Shown in pieces: positions 12,001-24,000 of a DNA stretch of 64,000 nt. This DNA is from Bursaphelenchus xylophilus. Taxonomy: Eukaryota; Nematoda; Chromadorea; Rhabditida; Aphelenchoididae. Numbering within the stretch: the stretch's first letter is position 1; each line of letters opens with the position of its first letter. The notes below the pieces were generated by a model. That model saw only the letters and a list, made by a program, of their open reading frames with translations, had not been told where the DNA came from and made no database searches. A program made the translations under genes and the position numbers. The stretch covers positions 6,381,501-6,445,500 of the forward strand of contig CAJFCV020000005.1 in the NCBI GenBank assembly GCA_904066235.2, in the 5' to 3' direction.

Positions 12001-15000
12001 CGGCTTCAGTCTTCTTGTCAGCCTCGGCCTTCTTCTTGGCCTCTTCTTCAGCCTTCTTCTTATCGGCTTCAGTCTTCTTGTCAGCCTCGGCCTTCTTCTT
12101 GGCCTCTTCTTCGGCCTTCTCCTTGTCAGCCTCGGCCTTCTTCTTGGCCTCTTCTTCGGCTTTCTTCTTATCGGCTTCAGTCTTTTTGTCAGCCTCGGCC
12201 TTCTTCTTGGCCTCTTCTTCGGCCTTCTCCTTGTTAGCCTCGGCCTTCTTCTTGGCCTCTTCTTCGGCCTTCTCCTTGTCAGCCTCGGCCTTCTTCTTGG
12301 CCTCTTCTTCGGCTTTCTTCTTATCGGCTTCAGTCTTCTTGTCAGCCTCGGCCTTCTTCTTGGCCTCTTCTTCAGCCTTCTTCTTATCGGCTTCAGTCTT
12401 CTTGTCAGCCTCGGCCTTCTTCTTGGCCTCTTCTTCAGCCTTCTTCTTATCGGCTTCAGTCTTCTTGTCAGCCTCGGCCTTCTTCTTGGCCTCTTCTTCG
12501 GCCTTCTTCTTGTCAGCCTCGGCCTTCTTCTTGGCCTCTTCTTCAGCCTTCTTCTTATCGGCTTCAGTCTTCTTGTCAGCCTCAGCCTTCTTCTTGGCCT
12601 CTTCTTCGGCCTTCTTCTTATCGGCTTCAGTCTTCTTGTCAGCCTCGGCCTTCTTCTTGGCCTCTTCTTCAGCCTTCTTCTTATCGGCTTCAGTCTTCTT
12701 GTCAGCCTCGGCCTTCTTCTTGGCCTCTTCTTCGGCCTTCTTCTTGTCAGCCTCGGCCTTCTTCTTGGCCTCTTCTTCGGCCTTCTTCTTATCGGCTTCA
12801 GTCTTCTTGTCAGCCTCAGCCTTCTTCTTGGCCTCTTCTTCGGCCTTCTTCTTATCGGCTTCAGTCTTCTTGTCAGCCTCAGCCTCCTTCTTGGCCTCTT
12901 CTTCGGCCTTCTTCTTATCGGCTTCAGTCTTCTTGTCAGCCTCAGCCTTCTTCTTGGCCTCTTCTTCGGCCTTCTTCTTATCGGCTTCAGTCTTCTTGTC
13001 AGCCTCAACCTTCTTCTTGGCCTCTTCTTCGGCTTTCTTCTTATCGGCTTCAGTCTTCTTGTCAGCCTCGGCCTTCTTCTTGGCCTCTTCTTCGGCCTTC
13101 TTCTTGTCAGCCTCGGCCTTCTTCTTGGCCTCTTCTTCGGCCTTCTTCTTGTCAGCCTCGGCCTTCTTCTTGGCCTCTTCTTCGGCCTTCTTCTTATCGG
13201 CTTCAGTCTTCTTGTCAGCCTCAGCCTTCTTCTTGGCCTCTTCTTCGGCCTTCTTCTTATCGGCTTCAGTCTTCTTGTCAGCCTCAGCCTTCTTCTTGGC
13301 CTCTTCTTCGGCTTTCTTCTTATCGGCTTCAGTCTTCTTGTCAGCCTCGGCTTTCTTCTTGGCCTCTTCTTCGGCCTTCTTCTTGTCAGCCTCGGCCTTC
13401 TTCTTGGCCTCTTCTTCGGCCTTCTTCTTGTCAGCCTCGGCCTTCTTCTTGGCCTCTTCTTCAGCCTTCTTCTTATCGGCTTCAGTCTTCTTGTCAGCCT
13501 CGGCCTTCTTCTTGGCCTCTTCTTCGGCCTTCTTCTTGTCAGCCTCGGCCTTCTTCTTGGCCTCTTCTTCAGCCTTCTTCTTATCGGCTTCAGTCTTCTT
13601 GTCAGCCTCGGCCTTCTTCTTGGCCTCTTCTTCGGCCTTCTTCTTGTCAGCCTCGGCCTTCTTCTTGGCCTCTTCTTCGGCCTTCTTCTTGTCAGCCTCG
13701 GCCTTCTTCTTGGCCTCTTCTTCGGCCTTCTTCTTATCGGCTTCAGTCTTCTTGTCAGCCTCAGCCTTCTTCTTGGCCTCTTCTTCGGCCTTCTTCTTAT
13801 CGGCTTCAGTCTTCTTGTCAGCCTCGGCCTTCTTCTTGGCCTCTTCTTCAGCCTTCTTCTTATCGGCTTCAGTCTTCTTGTCAGCCTCGGCCTTCTTCTT
13901 GGCCTCTTCTTCAGCCTTCTTCTTATCGGCTTCAGTCTTCTTGTCAGCCTCGGCCTTCTTCTTGGCCTCTTCTTCGGCCTTCTTCTTGTCAGCCTCGGCC
14001 TTCTTCTTGGCCTCTTCTTCGGCCTTCTTCTTGTCAGCCTCGGCCTTCTTCTTGGCCTCTTCTTCAGCCTTCTTCTTATCGGCTTCAGTCTTCTTGTCAG
14101 CCTCGGCCTTCTTCTTGGCCTCTTCTTCAGCCTTCTTCTTATCGGCTTCAGTCTTCTTGTCAGCCTCGGCCTTCTTCTTGGCCTCTTCTTCGGCCTTCTT
14201 CTTGTCAGCCTCGGCCTTCTTCTTGGCCTCTTCTTCGGCCTTCTTCTTGTCAGCCTCGGCCTTCTTCTTGGCCTCTTCTTCGGCCTTCTTCTTATCGGCT
14301 TCAGTCTTCTTGTCAGCCTCGGCCTTCTTCTTGGCCTCTTCTTCGGCCTTCTTCTTATCGGCTTCAGTCTTCTTGTCAGCCTCAGCCTTCTTCTTGGCCT
14401 CTTCTTCGGCCTTCTTCTTATCGGCTTCAGTCTTCTTGTCAGCCTCGGCCTTCTTCTTGGCCTCTTCTTCAGCCTTCTTCTTATCGGCTTCAGTCTTCTT
14501 GTCAGCCTCGGCCTTCTTCTTGGCCTCTTCTTCAGCCTTCTTCTTATCGGCTTCAGTCTTCTTGTCAGCCTCGGCCTTCTTCTTGGCCTCTTCTTCAGCC
14601 TTCTTCTTATCGGCTTCAGTCTTCTTGTCAGCCTCGGCCTTCTTCTTGGCCTCTTCTTCAGCCTTCTTCTTATCGGCTTCAGTCTTCTTGTCAGCCTCGG
14701 CCTTCTTCTTGGCCTCTTCTTCAGCCTTCTTCTTATCGGCTTCAGTCTTCTTGTCAGCCTCAGATTTCTTCTTGGCCTCTTCTTCGGCCTTCTTCTTATC
14801 GGCTTCAGTCTTCTTGTCAGCCTCGGCCTTCTTCTTGGCCTCTTCTTCAGCCTTCTTCTTATCGGCTTCAGTCTTCTTGTCAGCCTCGGCCTTCTTCTTG
14901 GCCTCTTCTTCGGCCTTCTTCTTGTCAGCCTCGGCCTTCTTCTTGGCCTCTTCTTCGGCCTTCTTCTTATCGGCTTCAGTCTTCTTGTCAGCCTCAGCCT

Positions 15001-18000
15001 TCTTCTTGGCCTCTTCTTCGGCCTTCTTCTTATCGGCTTCAGTCTTCTTGTCAGCCTCAGCCTCCTTCTTGGCCTCTTCTTCGGCCTTCTTCTTATCGGC
15101 TTCAGTCTTCTTGTCAGCCTCAGCCTTCTTCTTGGCCTCTTCTTCGGCCTTCTTCTTATCGGCTTCAGTCTTCTTGTCAGCCTCAGCCTTCTTCTTGGCC
15201 TCTTCTTCGGCTTTCTTCTTATCGGCTTCAGTCTTCTTGTCAGCCTCGGCCTTCTTCTTGGCCTCTTCTTCGGCCTTCTTCTTGTCAGCCTCGGCCTTCT
15301 TCTTGGCCTCTTCTTCGGCCTTCTTCTTGTCAGCCTCGGCCTTCTTCTTGGCCTCTTCTTCGGCCTTCTTCTTATCGGCTTCAGTCTTCTTGTCAGCCTC
15401 AGCCTTCTTCTTGGCCTCTTCTTCGGCCTTCTTCTTATCGGCTTCAGTCTTCTTGTCAGCCTCAGCCTTCTTCTTGGCCTCTTCTTCGGCTTTCTTCTTA
15501 TCGGCTTCAGTCTTCTTGTCAGCCTCGGCTTTCTTCTTGGCCTCTTCTTCGGCCTTCTTCTTGTCAGCCTCGGCCTTCTTCTTGGCCTCTTCTTCGGCCT
15601 TCTTCTTGTCAGCCTCGGCCTTCTTCTTGGCCTCTTCTTCGGCCTTCTTCTTATCGGCTTCAGTCTTCTTGTCAGCCTCGGCCTTCTTCTTGGCCTCTTC
15701 TTCAGCCTTCTTCCTATCGGCTTCAGTCTTCTTGTCAGCCTCGGCCTTCTTCTTGGCCTCTTCTTCGGCCTTCTTCTTGTCAGCCTCGGCCTTCTTCTTG
15801 GCCTCTTCTTCAGCCTTCTTCTTATCGGCTTCAGTCTTCTTGTCAGCCTCGGCCTTCTTCTTGGCCTCTTCTTCAGCCTTCTTCTTATCGGCTTCAGTCT
15901 TCTTGTCAGCCTCAGCCTTCTTCTTGGCCTCTTCTTCGGCCTTCTTCTTATCGGCTTCGGTCTTCTTGTCAGCCTCGGCCTTCTTCTTGGCCTCTTCTTC
16001 GGCCTTCTTCTTGTCAGCCACGGCCTTCTTCTTGGCCCCTTCTTCAGCCTTCTTCTTATCGGCTTCAGTCTTCTTGTCAGCCTCGGCCTTCTTCTTGGCC
16101 TCTTCTTCGGCCTTCTTCTTGTCAGCCTCGGCCTTCTTCTTAGCCTCTTCTTCAACCTTCTTATCGGCTTCAGTCTTCTTGTCAGCCTCGGCCTTCTTCT
16201 TGGCCTCTTCTTCAGCCTTCTTCTTATCGGCTTCAGTCTTCTTGTCAGCCTCGGCCTTCTTCTTGGCCTCTTCTTCGGCCTTCTTCTTATCGGCTTCGGT
16301 CTTCTTGTCAGCCTCGGCCTTCTTCTTGGCCTCTTCTTCGGCCTTCTTCTTGTCGGCCTCGGCCTTCTTCTTGGCCTCTTCTTCAGCCTTCTTCTTATCG
16401 GCTTCAGTCTTCGTGTCAGCCTCGCCCTTCTTCTTGGCCTCTTCTTCAGCCTTCTTCTTATCGGCTTCAGTCTTCTTGTCAGCCTCGGCCTTCTTCTTGG
16501 CCTCTTCTTCAGCCTTCTTCTTATCGGCTTCAGTCTTCGTGTCAGCCTCGCCCTTCTTCTTGGCCTCTTCTTCAGCCTTCTTCTTATCGGCTTCAGTCTT
16601 CTTGTCAGCCTCGGCCTTCTTCTTGGCCTCTTCTTCAGCCTTCTTCTTATCGGCTTCAGTCTTCGTGTCAGCCTCGCCCTTCTTCTTGGCCTCTTCTTCA
16701 GCCTTCTTCTTATCGGCTTCAGTCTTCTTGTCAGCCTCGGCCTTCTTCTTGGCCTCTTCTTCAGCCTTCTTCTTATCGGCTTCAGTCTTCGTGTCAGCCT
16801 CGCCCTTCTTCTTGGCCTCTTCTTCAGCCTTCTTCTTATCGGCTTCAGTCTTCTTGTCAGCCTCGGCCTTCTTCTTGGCCTCTTCTTCGGCCTTCTTCTT
16901 ATCGGCTTCAGTCTTCTTGTCAGCCTCAGCCTTCTTCTTGGCCTCTTCTTCGGCTTTCTTCTTATCGGCTTCAGTCTTCTTCTTGGCCTCTTCTTCAGCC
17001 TTCTTCTTATCGGCTTCAGTCTTCTTGTCAGCCTCGGCCTTCTTCTTGGCCTCTTCTTCAGCCTTCTTCTTATCGGCTTCAGTCTTCTTGTCAGCCTCGG
17101 CCTTCTTCTTGGCCTCTTCTTCGGCCTTCTCCTTGTCAGCCTCGGCCTTCTTCTTGGCCTCTTCTTCGGCTTTCTTCTTATCGGCTTCAGTCTTTTTGTC
17201 AGCCTCGGCCTTCTTCTTGGCCTCTTCTTCGGCCTGCTCCTTGTTAGCCTCGGCCTTCTTCTTGGCCTCTTCTTCGGCCTTCTCCTTGTCAGCCTCGGCC
17301 TTCTTCTTGGCCTCTTCTTCGGCTTTCTTCTTATCGGCTTCAGTCTTCTTGTCAGCCTCGGCCTTCTTCTTGGCCTCTTCTTCAGCCTTCTTCTTATCGG
17401 CTTCAGTCTTCTTGTCAGCCTCGGCCTTCTTCTTGGCCTCTTCTTCAGCCTTCTTCTTATCGGCTTCAGTCTTCTTGTCAGCCTCGGCCTTCTTCTTGGC
17501 CTCTTCTTCAGCCTTCTTCTTATCGGCTTCAGTCTTCTTGTCAGCCTCGGCCTTCTTCTTGGCCTCTTCTTCAGCCTTCTTCTTATCGGCTTCAGTCTTC
17601 TTGTCAGCCTCGGCCTTCTTCTTGGCCTCTTCTTCAGCCTTCTTCTTATCGGCTTCAGTCTTCTTGTCAGCCTCGGCCTTCTTCTTGGCCTCTTCTTCAG
17701 CCTTCTTCTTATCGGCTTCAGTCTTCTTGTCAGCCTCGGCCTTCTTCTTGGCCTCTTCTTCGGCCTTCTTCTTGTCAGCCTCAGCCTTCTTCTTGGCCTC
17801 CTCTTCATCCTTCTTCTTATCGGCTTCAGTCTTCTTGTCAGCCTCGGCCTTCTTCTTGGCCTCTTCTTCAGCCTTCTTCTTATCGGCTTCAGTCTTCTTG
17901 TCAGCCTCGGCCTTCTTCTTGGCCTCTTCTTCAGCCTTCTTCTTATCGGCTTCAGTCTTCTTGTCAGCCTCGGCCTTCTTCTTGGCCTCTTCTTCGGCCT

Positions 18001-21000
18001 TCTTCTTGTCAGCCTCAGCCTTCTTCTTGGCCTCCTCTTCATCCTTCTTCTTATCGGCTTCAGTCTTCTTGTCAGCCTCGGCCTTCTTCTTGGCCTCTTC
18101 TTCAGCCTTCTTCTTATCGGCTTCAGCTTTCGTGTCAGCCTCGCCCTTCTTCTTGGCCTCTTCTTCAGCCTTCTTCTTATCGGCTTCAGTCTTCTTGTCA
18201 GCCTCGGCCTTCTTCTTGGCCTCTTCTTCAGCCTTCTTCTTATCGGCTTCAGTCTTCTTGTCAGCCTCGGCCTTCTTCTTGGCCTCTTCTTCAGCCTTCT
18301 TCTTATCGGCTTCAGTCTTCTTGTCAGCCTCGGCCTTCTTCTTGGCCTCTTCTTCAGCCTTCTTCTTATCGGCTTCAGTCTTCTTGTCAGCCTCGGCCTT
18401 CTTCTTGGCCTCTTCTTCAGCCTTCTTCTTATCGGCTTCAGTCTTCTTGTCAGCCTCGGCCTTCTTCTTGGCCTCTTCTTCAGCCTTCTTCTTATCGGCT
18501 TCAGTCTTCTTGTCAGCCTCGGCCTTCTTCTTGGCCCCTTCTTCGGCCTTCTTCTTGTCAGCCTCGGCCTTCTTCTTGGCCTCTTCTTCGGCCTTAATCT
18601 TGTCAGTCTCAGCTACCTTCTTGGCCTCTTCTTCAGCCTTCTTCTTATCGGCTTCAGTCTTCTTGTCAGCCTCGGCCTTCTTCTTGGCCTCTTCTTCAGC
18701 CTTCTTCTTATCGGCTTCAGTCTTCGTGTCAGCCTCGCCCTTCTTCTTGGCCTCTTCTTCAGCCTTCTTCTTATCGGCTTCAGTCTTCTTGTCAGCCTCG
18801 GCCTTCTTCTTGGCCTCTTCTTCGGCCTTCTTCTTGTCAGCCTCGGCCTTCTTCTTGGCCTCTTCTTCGGCCTTCTTCTTGTCAGCCTCGGCCTTCTTCT
18901 TGGCCTCTTCTTCGGCCTTAATCTTGTCAGTCTCAGCTACCTTCTTGGCCTGTTCTTCAGCCTTCTTCTTAGCGGCTTCAGTCTTCTTGTCAGCCTCGGC
19001 CTTCTTCTTGGCCTCTTCTTCAGCCTTCTTCTTATCGGCTTCAGTCTTCTTGTCAGCCTCGGCCTTCTTCTTGGCCTCTTCTTCAGCCTTCTTCTTATCG
19101 GCTTCAGTCTTCTTGTCAGCCTCGGCCTTCTTCTTGGCCTCTTCTTCGGCCTTAATCTTGTCAGTCTCAGCTACCTTCTTGGCCTCTTCTTCAGCCTTCT
19201 TCTTATCCGCTTCAGTCTTCTTGTCAGCCTCGGCCTTCTTCTTGGCCTCTTCTTCAGCCTTCTTCTTATCGGCTTCAGTCTTCTTGTCAGCCTCGGCCTT
19301 CTTCTTGGCCTCTTCTTCAGCCTTCTTCTTATCGGCTTCAGTCTTCTTGTCAGCCTCGGCCTTCTTCTTGGCCTCTTCTTCAGCCTTCTTCTTGTCAGCC
19401 TCGGCCTTCTTCTTGGCCTCTTCTTCGGCCTTCTTCTTGTCAGCATCGGCCTTCTTCTTGGCCTCTTCTTCGGCCTTAATCTTGTCAGTCTCAGCTACCT
19501 TCTTGGCCTCTTCTTCAGCCTTCTTCTTATCCGCTTCAGTCTTCTTGTCAGCCTCGGCCTTCTTCTTAGCCTCTTCTTCAGCCTTCTTCTTATCGGCTTC
19601 AGTCTTCTTGTCAGCCTCGGCCTTCTTCTTGGCCTCTTCTTCGGCCTTCCTCTTGTCAGCCTCGGCCTTCTTCTTGGCCTCTTCTTCGGCCTTCTTCTTG
19701 TCAGCCTGGGCCTTCTTCTTGGCCTCTTCTTCGGCCTTAATCTTGTCAGTCTCAGCTACCTTCTTGGCCCCGTCTTCAGCCTTCTTCTTATCGGCTTCAG
19801 TCTTCTTGTCAGCCTCGGCCTTCTTCTTGGCCTCTTCTTCAGCCTTCTTCTTATCGGCTTCAGACTTCGTGTCAGCCTCGGCCTTCTTCTTGGCCTCTTC
19901 TTCAGCCTTCTTCTTATCGGCTTCAGTCTTCTTGTCAGCCTCGGCCTTCTTCTTGGCCTCTTCTTCAGCCTTCTTCTTATCGGCTTCAGTCTTCTTGTCA
20001 GCCTCGGCCTTCTTCTTGGCCTCTTCTTCAGCCTTCTTCTTATCGGCTTCAGTCTTTGTGTCAGCCTCGCCCTTCTTCTTGGCCTCTTCTTCAGCCTTCT
20101 TCTTATCCGCTTCAGTCTTCTTGTCAGCCTCGGCCTTCTTCTTAGCCTCTTCTTCAGCCTTCTTCTTATCGGCTTCAGTCTTCTTGTCAGCCTCGGCCTT
20201 CTTCTTGGCCTCTTCTTCGGCCTTCTTCTTGTCAGCCTCGGCCTTCTTCTTGGCCTCTTCTTCGGCCTTCTTCTTGTCAGCCTCGGCCTTCTTCTTGGCC
20301 TCTTCTTCGGCCTTAATCTTGTCAGTCTCAGCTACCTTCTTGGCCTCTTCTTCAGCCTTCTTCTTATCGGCTTCAGTCTTCTTGTCAGCCTCGGCCTTCT
20401 TCTTAGCCTCTTCTTCAGCCTTCTTCTTATCGGCTTCAGTCTTCTTGTAAGCCTCGGCCTTCTTCTTGGCCTCTTCTTCAGCCTTCTTCTTATCGGCTTC
20501 AGTCTTTGTGTCAGCCTCGCCCTTCTTCTTGGCCTCTTCTTCAGCCTTCTTCTTATCGGCTTCAGTCTTCTTGTCAGCCTCGGCCTTCTTCTTGGCCTCT
20601 TCTTCAGCCTTCTTCTTATCGGCTTCAGTCTTCGTGTCAGCCTCGCCCTTCTTCTTGGCCTCTTCTTCGGCCTTAATCTTGTCAGTCTCAGCTACCTTCT
20701 TGGCCTCTTCTTCAGCCTTCTTCTTATCGGCTTCAGTCTTCTTGTCAACCTCGGCCTTCTTCTTGGCCTCTTCTTCAGCCTTCTTCTTATCGGCTTCAGT
20801 CTTCTTGTCAGCCTCGGCCTTCTTCTTGGCCTCTTCTTCAGCCTTCTTCTTATCGGCTTCAGTCTTCTTGTCAGCCTCGGCCTTCTTCTTGGCCTCTTCT
20901 TCAGCCTTCTTCTTATCGGCGTCAGTCTTCTTGTCAGCCTCGGCCTTCTTCTTGGCCTCTTCTTCGGCCTTCTTCTTGTCAGCCTCGGCCTTCTTCTTGG

Positions 21001-24000
21001 CCTCTTCTTCAGCCTTCTTCTTATCGGCGTCAGTCCTCTTGGGTTGACCTGCCTGTTCAGGTTGAACAGCTCCCGATATTTCGTCTTTCTTGTGTTCCTC
21101 GACAACTTCCTTGGGTTGACCTGCCTGCTCAGGTGGAGCTGGGTATAGTTCAGATAATTTTGGTTTGATTACGTCTTCCGTTGATGACGGTTTTATCTGG
21201 AGACCAACTTCTTCAACAATTCCATACACGACAACTTGTACTTCAAAGTTTGACTCCTCTCTTCTAAACAGTAAATCAGCTGTGAGTTCTTCTAGTGTAT
21301 CAGGGGTAGCCTGTACAGAGCTTAAGTGTTGATCTTTGGCTAAGGTCAAGTCTGGAACAATCTGGTGGTCGGTTTCTGGTATCTCAGGTTCCTTGTGTTC
21401 CTCGGCAACTTCCTTGGGTTGACCTGCCTGCTCAGGTTGGACGGCTCCCGATATTTCGTCTTTCTTGTGTTCCTCGATAACTTCCTTGGGTTGACCTGCC
21501 TGCTCAGGTTGAACAGCTCCCGATATCTCGTCTTTCTTGTGTTCCTCGGCAACCTCCTTGGGTTGACCTGCCTGTTCAGGTTGAACGGCTCCGGGTATGT
21601 CGTCTTTCTTGTGTTCCTCGACAACTTCCTTGGGTTGACCTGCCTGTTCAGGTTGAACGGCTCCCGATATCTCGTCTTTCTTGTGTTCCTCGACAACTTC
21701 CTTGGGTTGACCTGCCTGCTCAGGTTGAACGGCTCCCGATATGTCGTCTTTCGTGTGTTCCTCGACAACTTCCTTGGGTTGACCTGCCTGTTCAGGTTGA
21801 ACGGCTCCGGATATGTCGTCTTTCTTGTGTTCCTCGAGAACTTCCTTGGGTTGACCTGCCTGCTCAGGTAGAGCTGGGTATAATTCAGATAATTTTGGTT
21901 TGATTATTTCTTCCGTTGATGACGGTTTTATCTGGAGACCAACTTCTTCAACAATTCCATACACGACAACCTGTACTTCAAAATTTGACTCCTGTTTTCT
22001 AAACAGTAAATCAGCTGTGAGTTCTTCTAGTGTATCAGGGGTAGCCTGTACAGAGCTTAAGTGTTGATCTTTGGCTAAGGTCAAGTCTGTAACAATCTGG
22101 TGGTCGGTTTCTGGTATCTCAGGTTCCTTGTGTTCCTCGACAACTTCCTTGGGTTGACCTGCCTGTTCAGGTTGAACAGCTCCCGATATCTCGTCTTTCT
22201 TGTGTTCCTCGACAACTTCCTTGGGTTGACCTGCCTGCTCAGGTTGAACGGCTCCCGATATGTCGTCTTTCTTGTGTTCCTCGACAACTTCCTTGGGTTG
22301 ACCTGCCTGCTCAGGTTGAACGGCTCCCGATATGTCGTCTTTCTTGTGTTCCTCGGCAACCTCCTTGGGTTGACCTGCCTGCTCAGGTGGAGCTGGGTAT
22401 AATTCAGATAATTTTGGTTTGATTATTTCTTCCGTTGATGACGGTTTTATCTGGAGACCAACTTCTTCAACAATTCCATACACGACAACCTGTACTTCAA
22501 AGTTTGACTCCTCTCTTCTAAACAGTAAATCAGCTGTGAGTTCTTCTAGTGTATCAGGGGTAGCCTGTGCAGAGCTTAAGTGTTGATCTTCGGCTAAGGT
22601 CAAGTCTGGAACAATGTGGTGGTCGGTTTCTCGTATCTCAGGTTCCTTGTGTTCCTCGACAACTTCCTTGGGTTGACCTGCCTGCTCAGGTTGAACGGCT
22701 CCCGATATGTCGTCTTTCTTGTGTTCCTCGGCAACCTCCTTGGGTTGACCTGCCTGTTCAGGTTGAACAGCTCCCGATATCTCGTCTTTCTTGTGTTCCT
22801 CGACAACTTCCTTGGGTTGACCTGCCTGCTTAGGTTGAACAGCTCCCGATATCTCGTCTTTCTTGTGTTCCTCGGCAACCTCCTTGGGTTGACCTGCCTG
22901 TTCAGGTTGAACAGCTCCCGATATCTCGTCTTTCTTGTGTTCCTCGACAACTTCCTTGGGTTGACCTGCCTGCTCAGGTTGAACGGCTCCCGATATGTCG
23001 TCTTTCTTGTGTTCCTCGACAACTTCCTTGGGTTGACCTGCCTGCTCAGGTTGAACGGCTCCCGATATGTCGTCTTTCTTGTGTTCCTCGGCAACCTCCT
23101 TGGGTTGACCTGCCTGCTCAGGTGGAGCTGGGTATAATTCAGATAATTTTGGTTTGATTATTTCTTCCGTTGATGACGGTTTTATCTGGAGACCAACTTC
23201 TTCAACAATTCCATACACGACAACCTGTACTTCAAAGTTTGACTCCTCTCTTCTAAACAGTAAATCAGCTGTGAGTTCTTCTAGTGTATCAGGGGTAGCC
23301 TGTGCAGAGCTTAAGAGTTGATCTTCGGCTAAGGTCAAGTCTGGAACAATGTGGTGGTCGGTTTCTCGTATCTCAGGTTCCTTGTGTTCCTCGACAACTT
23401 CCTTGGGTTGACCTGCCTGCTCAGGTTGAACGGCTCCCGATATGTCGTCTTTCTTGTGTTCCTCGGCAACCTCCTTGGGTTGACCTGCCTGTTCAGGTTG
23501 AACAGCTCCCGATATCTCGTCTTTCTTGTGTTCCTCGACAACTTCCTTGGGTTGACCTGCCTGCTCAGGTCGAACAGCTCCCGATATCTCGTCTTTCTTG
23601 TGTTCCTCGGCAACCTCCTTGGGTTGACCTGCCCTGCTCAGGTTGAACGGCTCCCGATATGTCGTCTTTCTTGTGTTCCTCGGCAACCTCCTTGGGTTGA
23701 CCTGCCTGCTCAGGTCGAACAGCTCCCGATATCTCGTCTTTCTTGTGTTCCTCGGCAACCTCCTTGGGTTGACCTGCCTGCTCAGGTTGAACGGCTCCCG
23801 ATATGTCGTCTTTCTTGTGTTCCTCGGCAACCTCCTTGGGTTGACCTGCCTGCTCAGGTCGAACAGCTCCCGATATCTCGTCTTTCTTGTGTTCCTCGGC
23901 AACCTCCTTGGGTTGACCTGCCTGCTCAGGTTGAACAGCTCCCGATATCTCGTCTTTCTTGTGTTCCTCGGCAACTTCCTTGGGTTGACCTGCCTGCTCA

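Noticed and set aside
11215..18042. Minus-strand Arg/Pro/Lys frame (RRPRRRPRLTRRLKPIRR)
   Set aside because: Shifted-frame shadow of the same repeat; it has no unique sequence and does not join the Ig or PEVK parts.
10959..21148. Plus-strand frames of over 3,100 codons rich in Leu/Phe that mimic membrane proteins
   Set aside because: Also antisense shadows of array II. The hydrophobic pattern is simply complementary to Lys/Glu codons.
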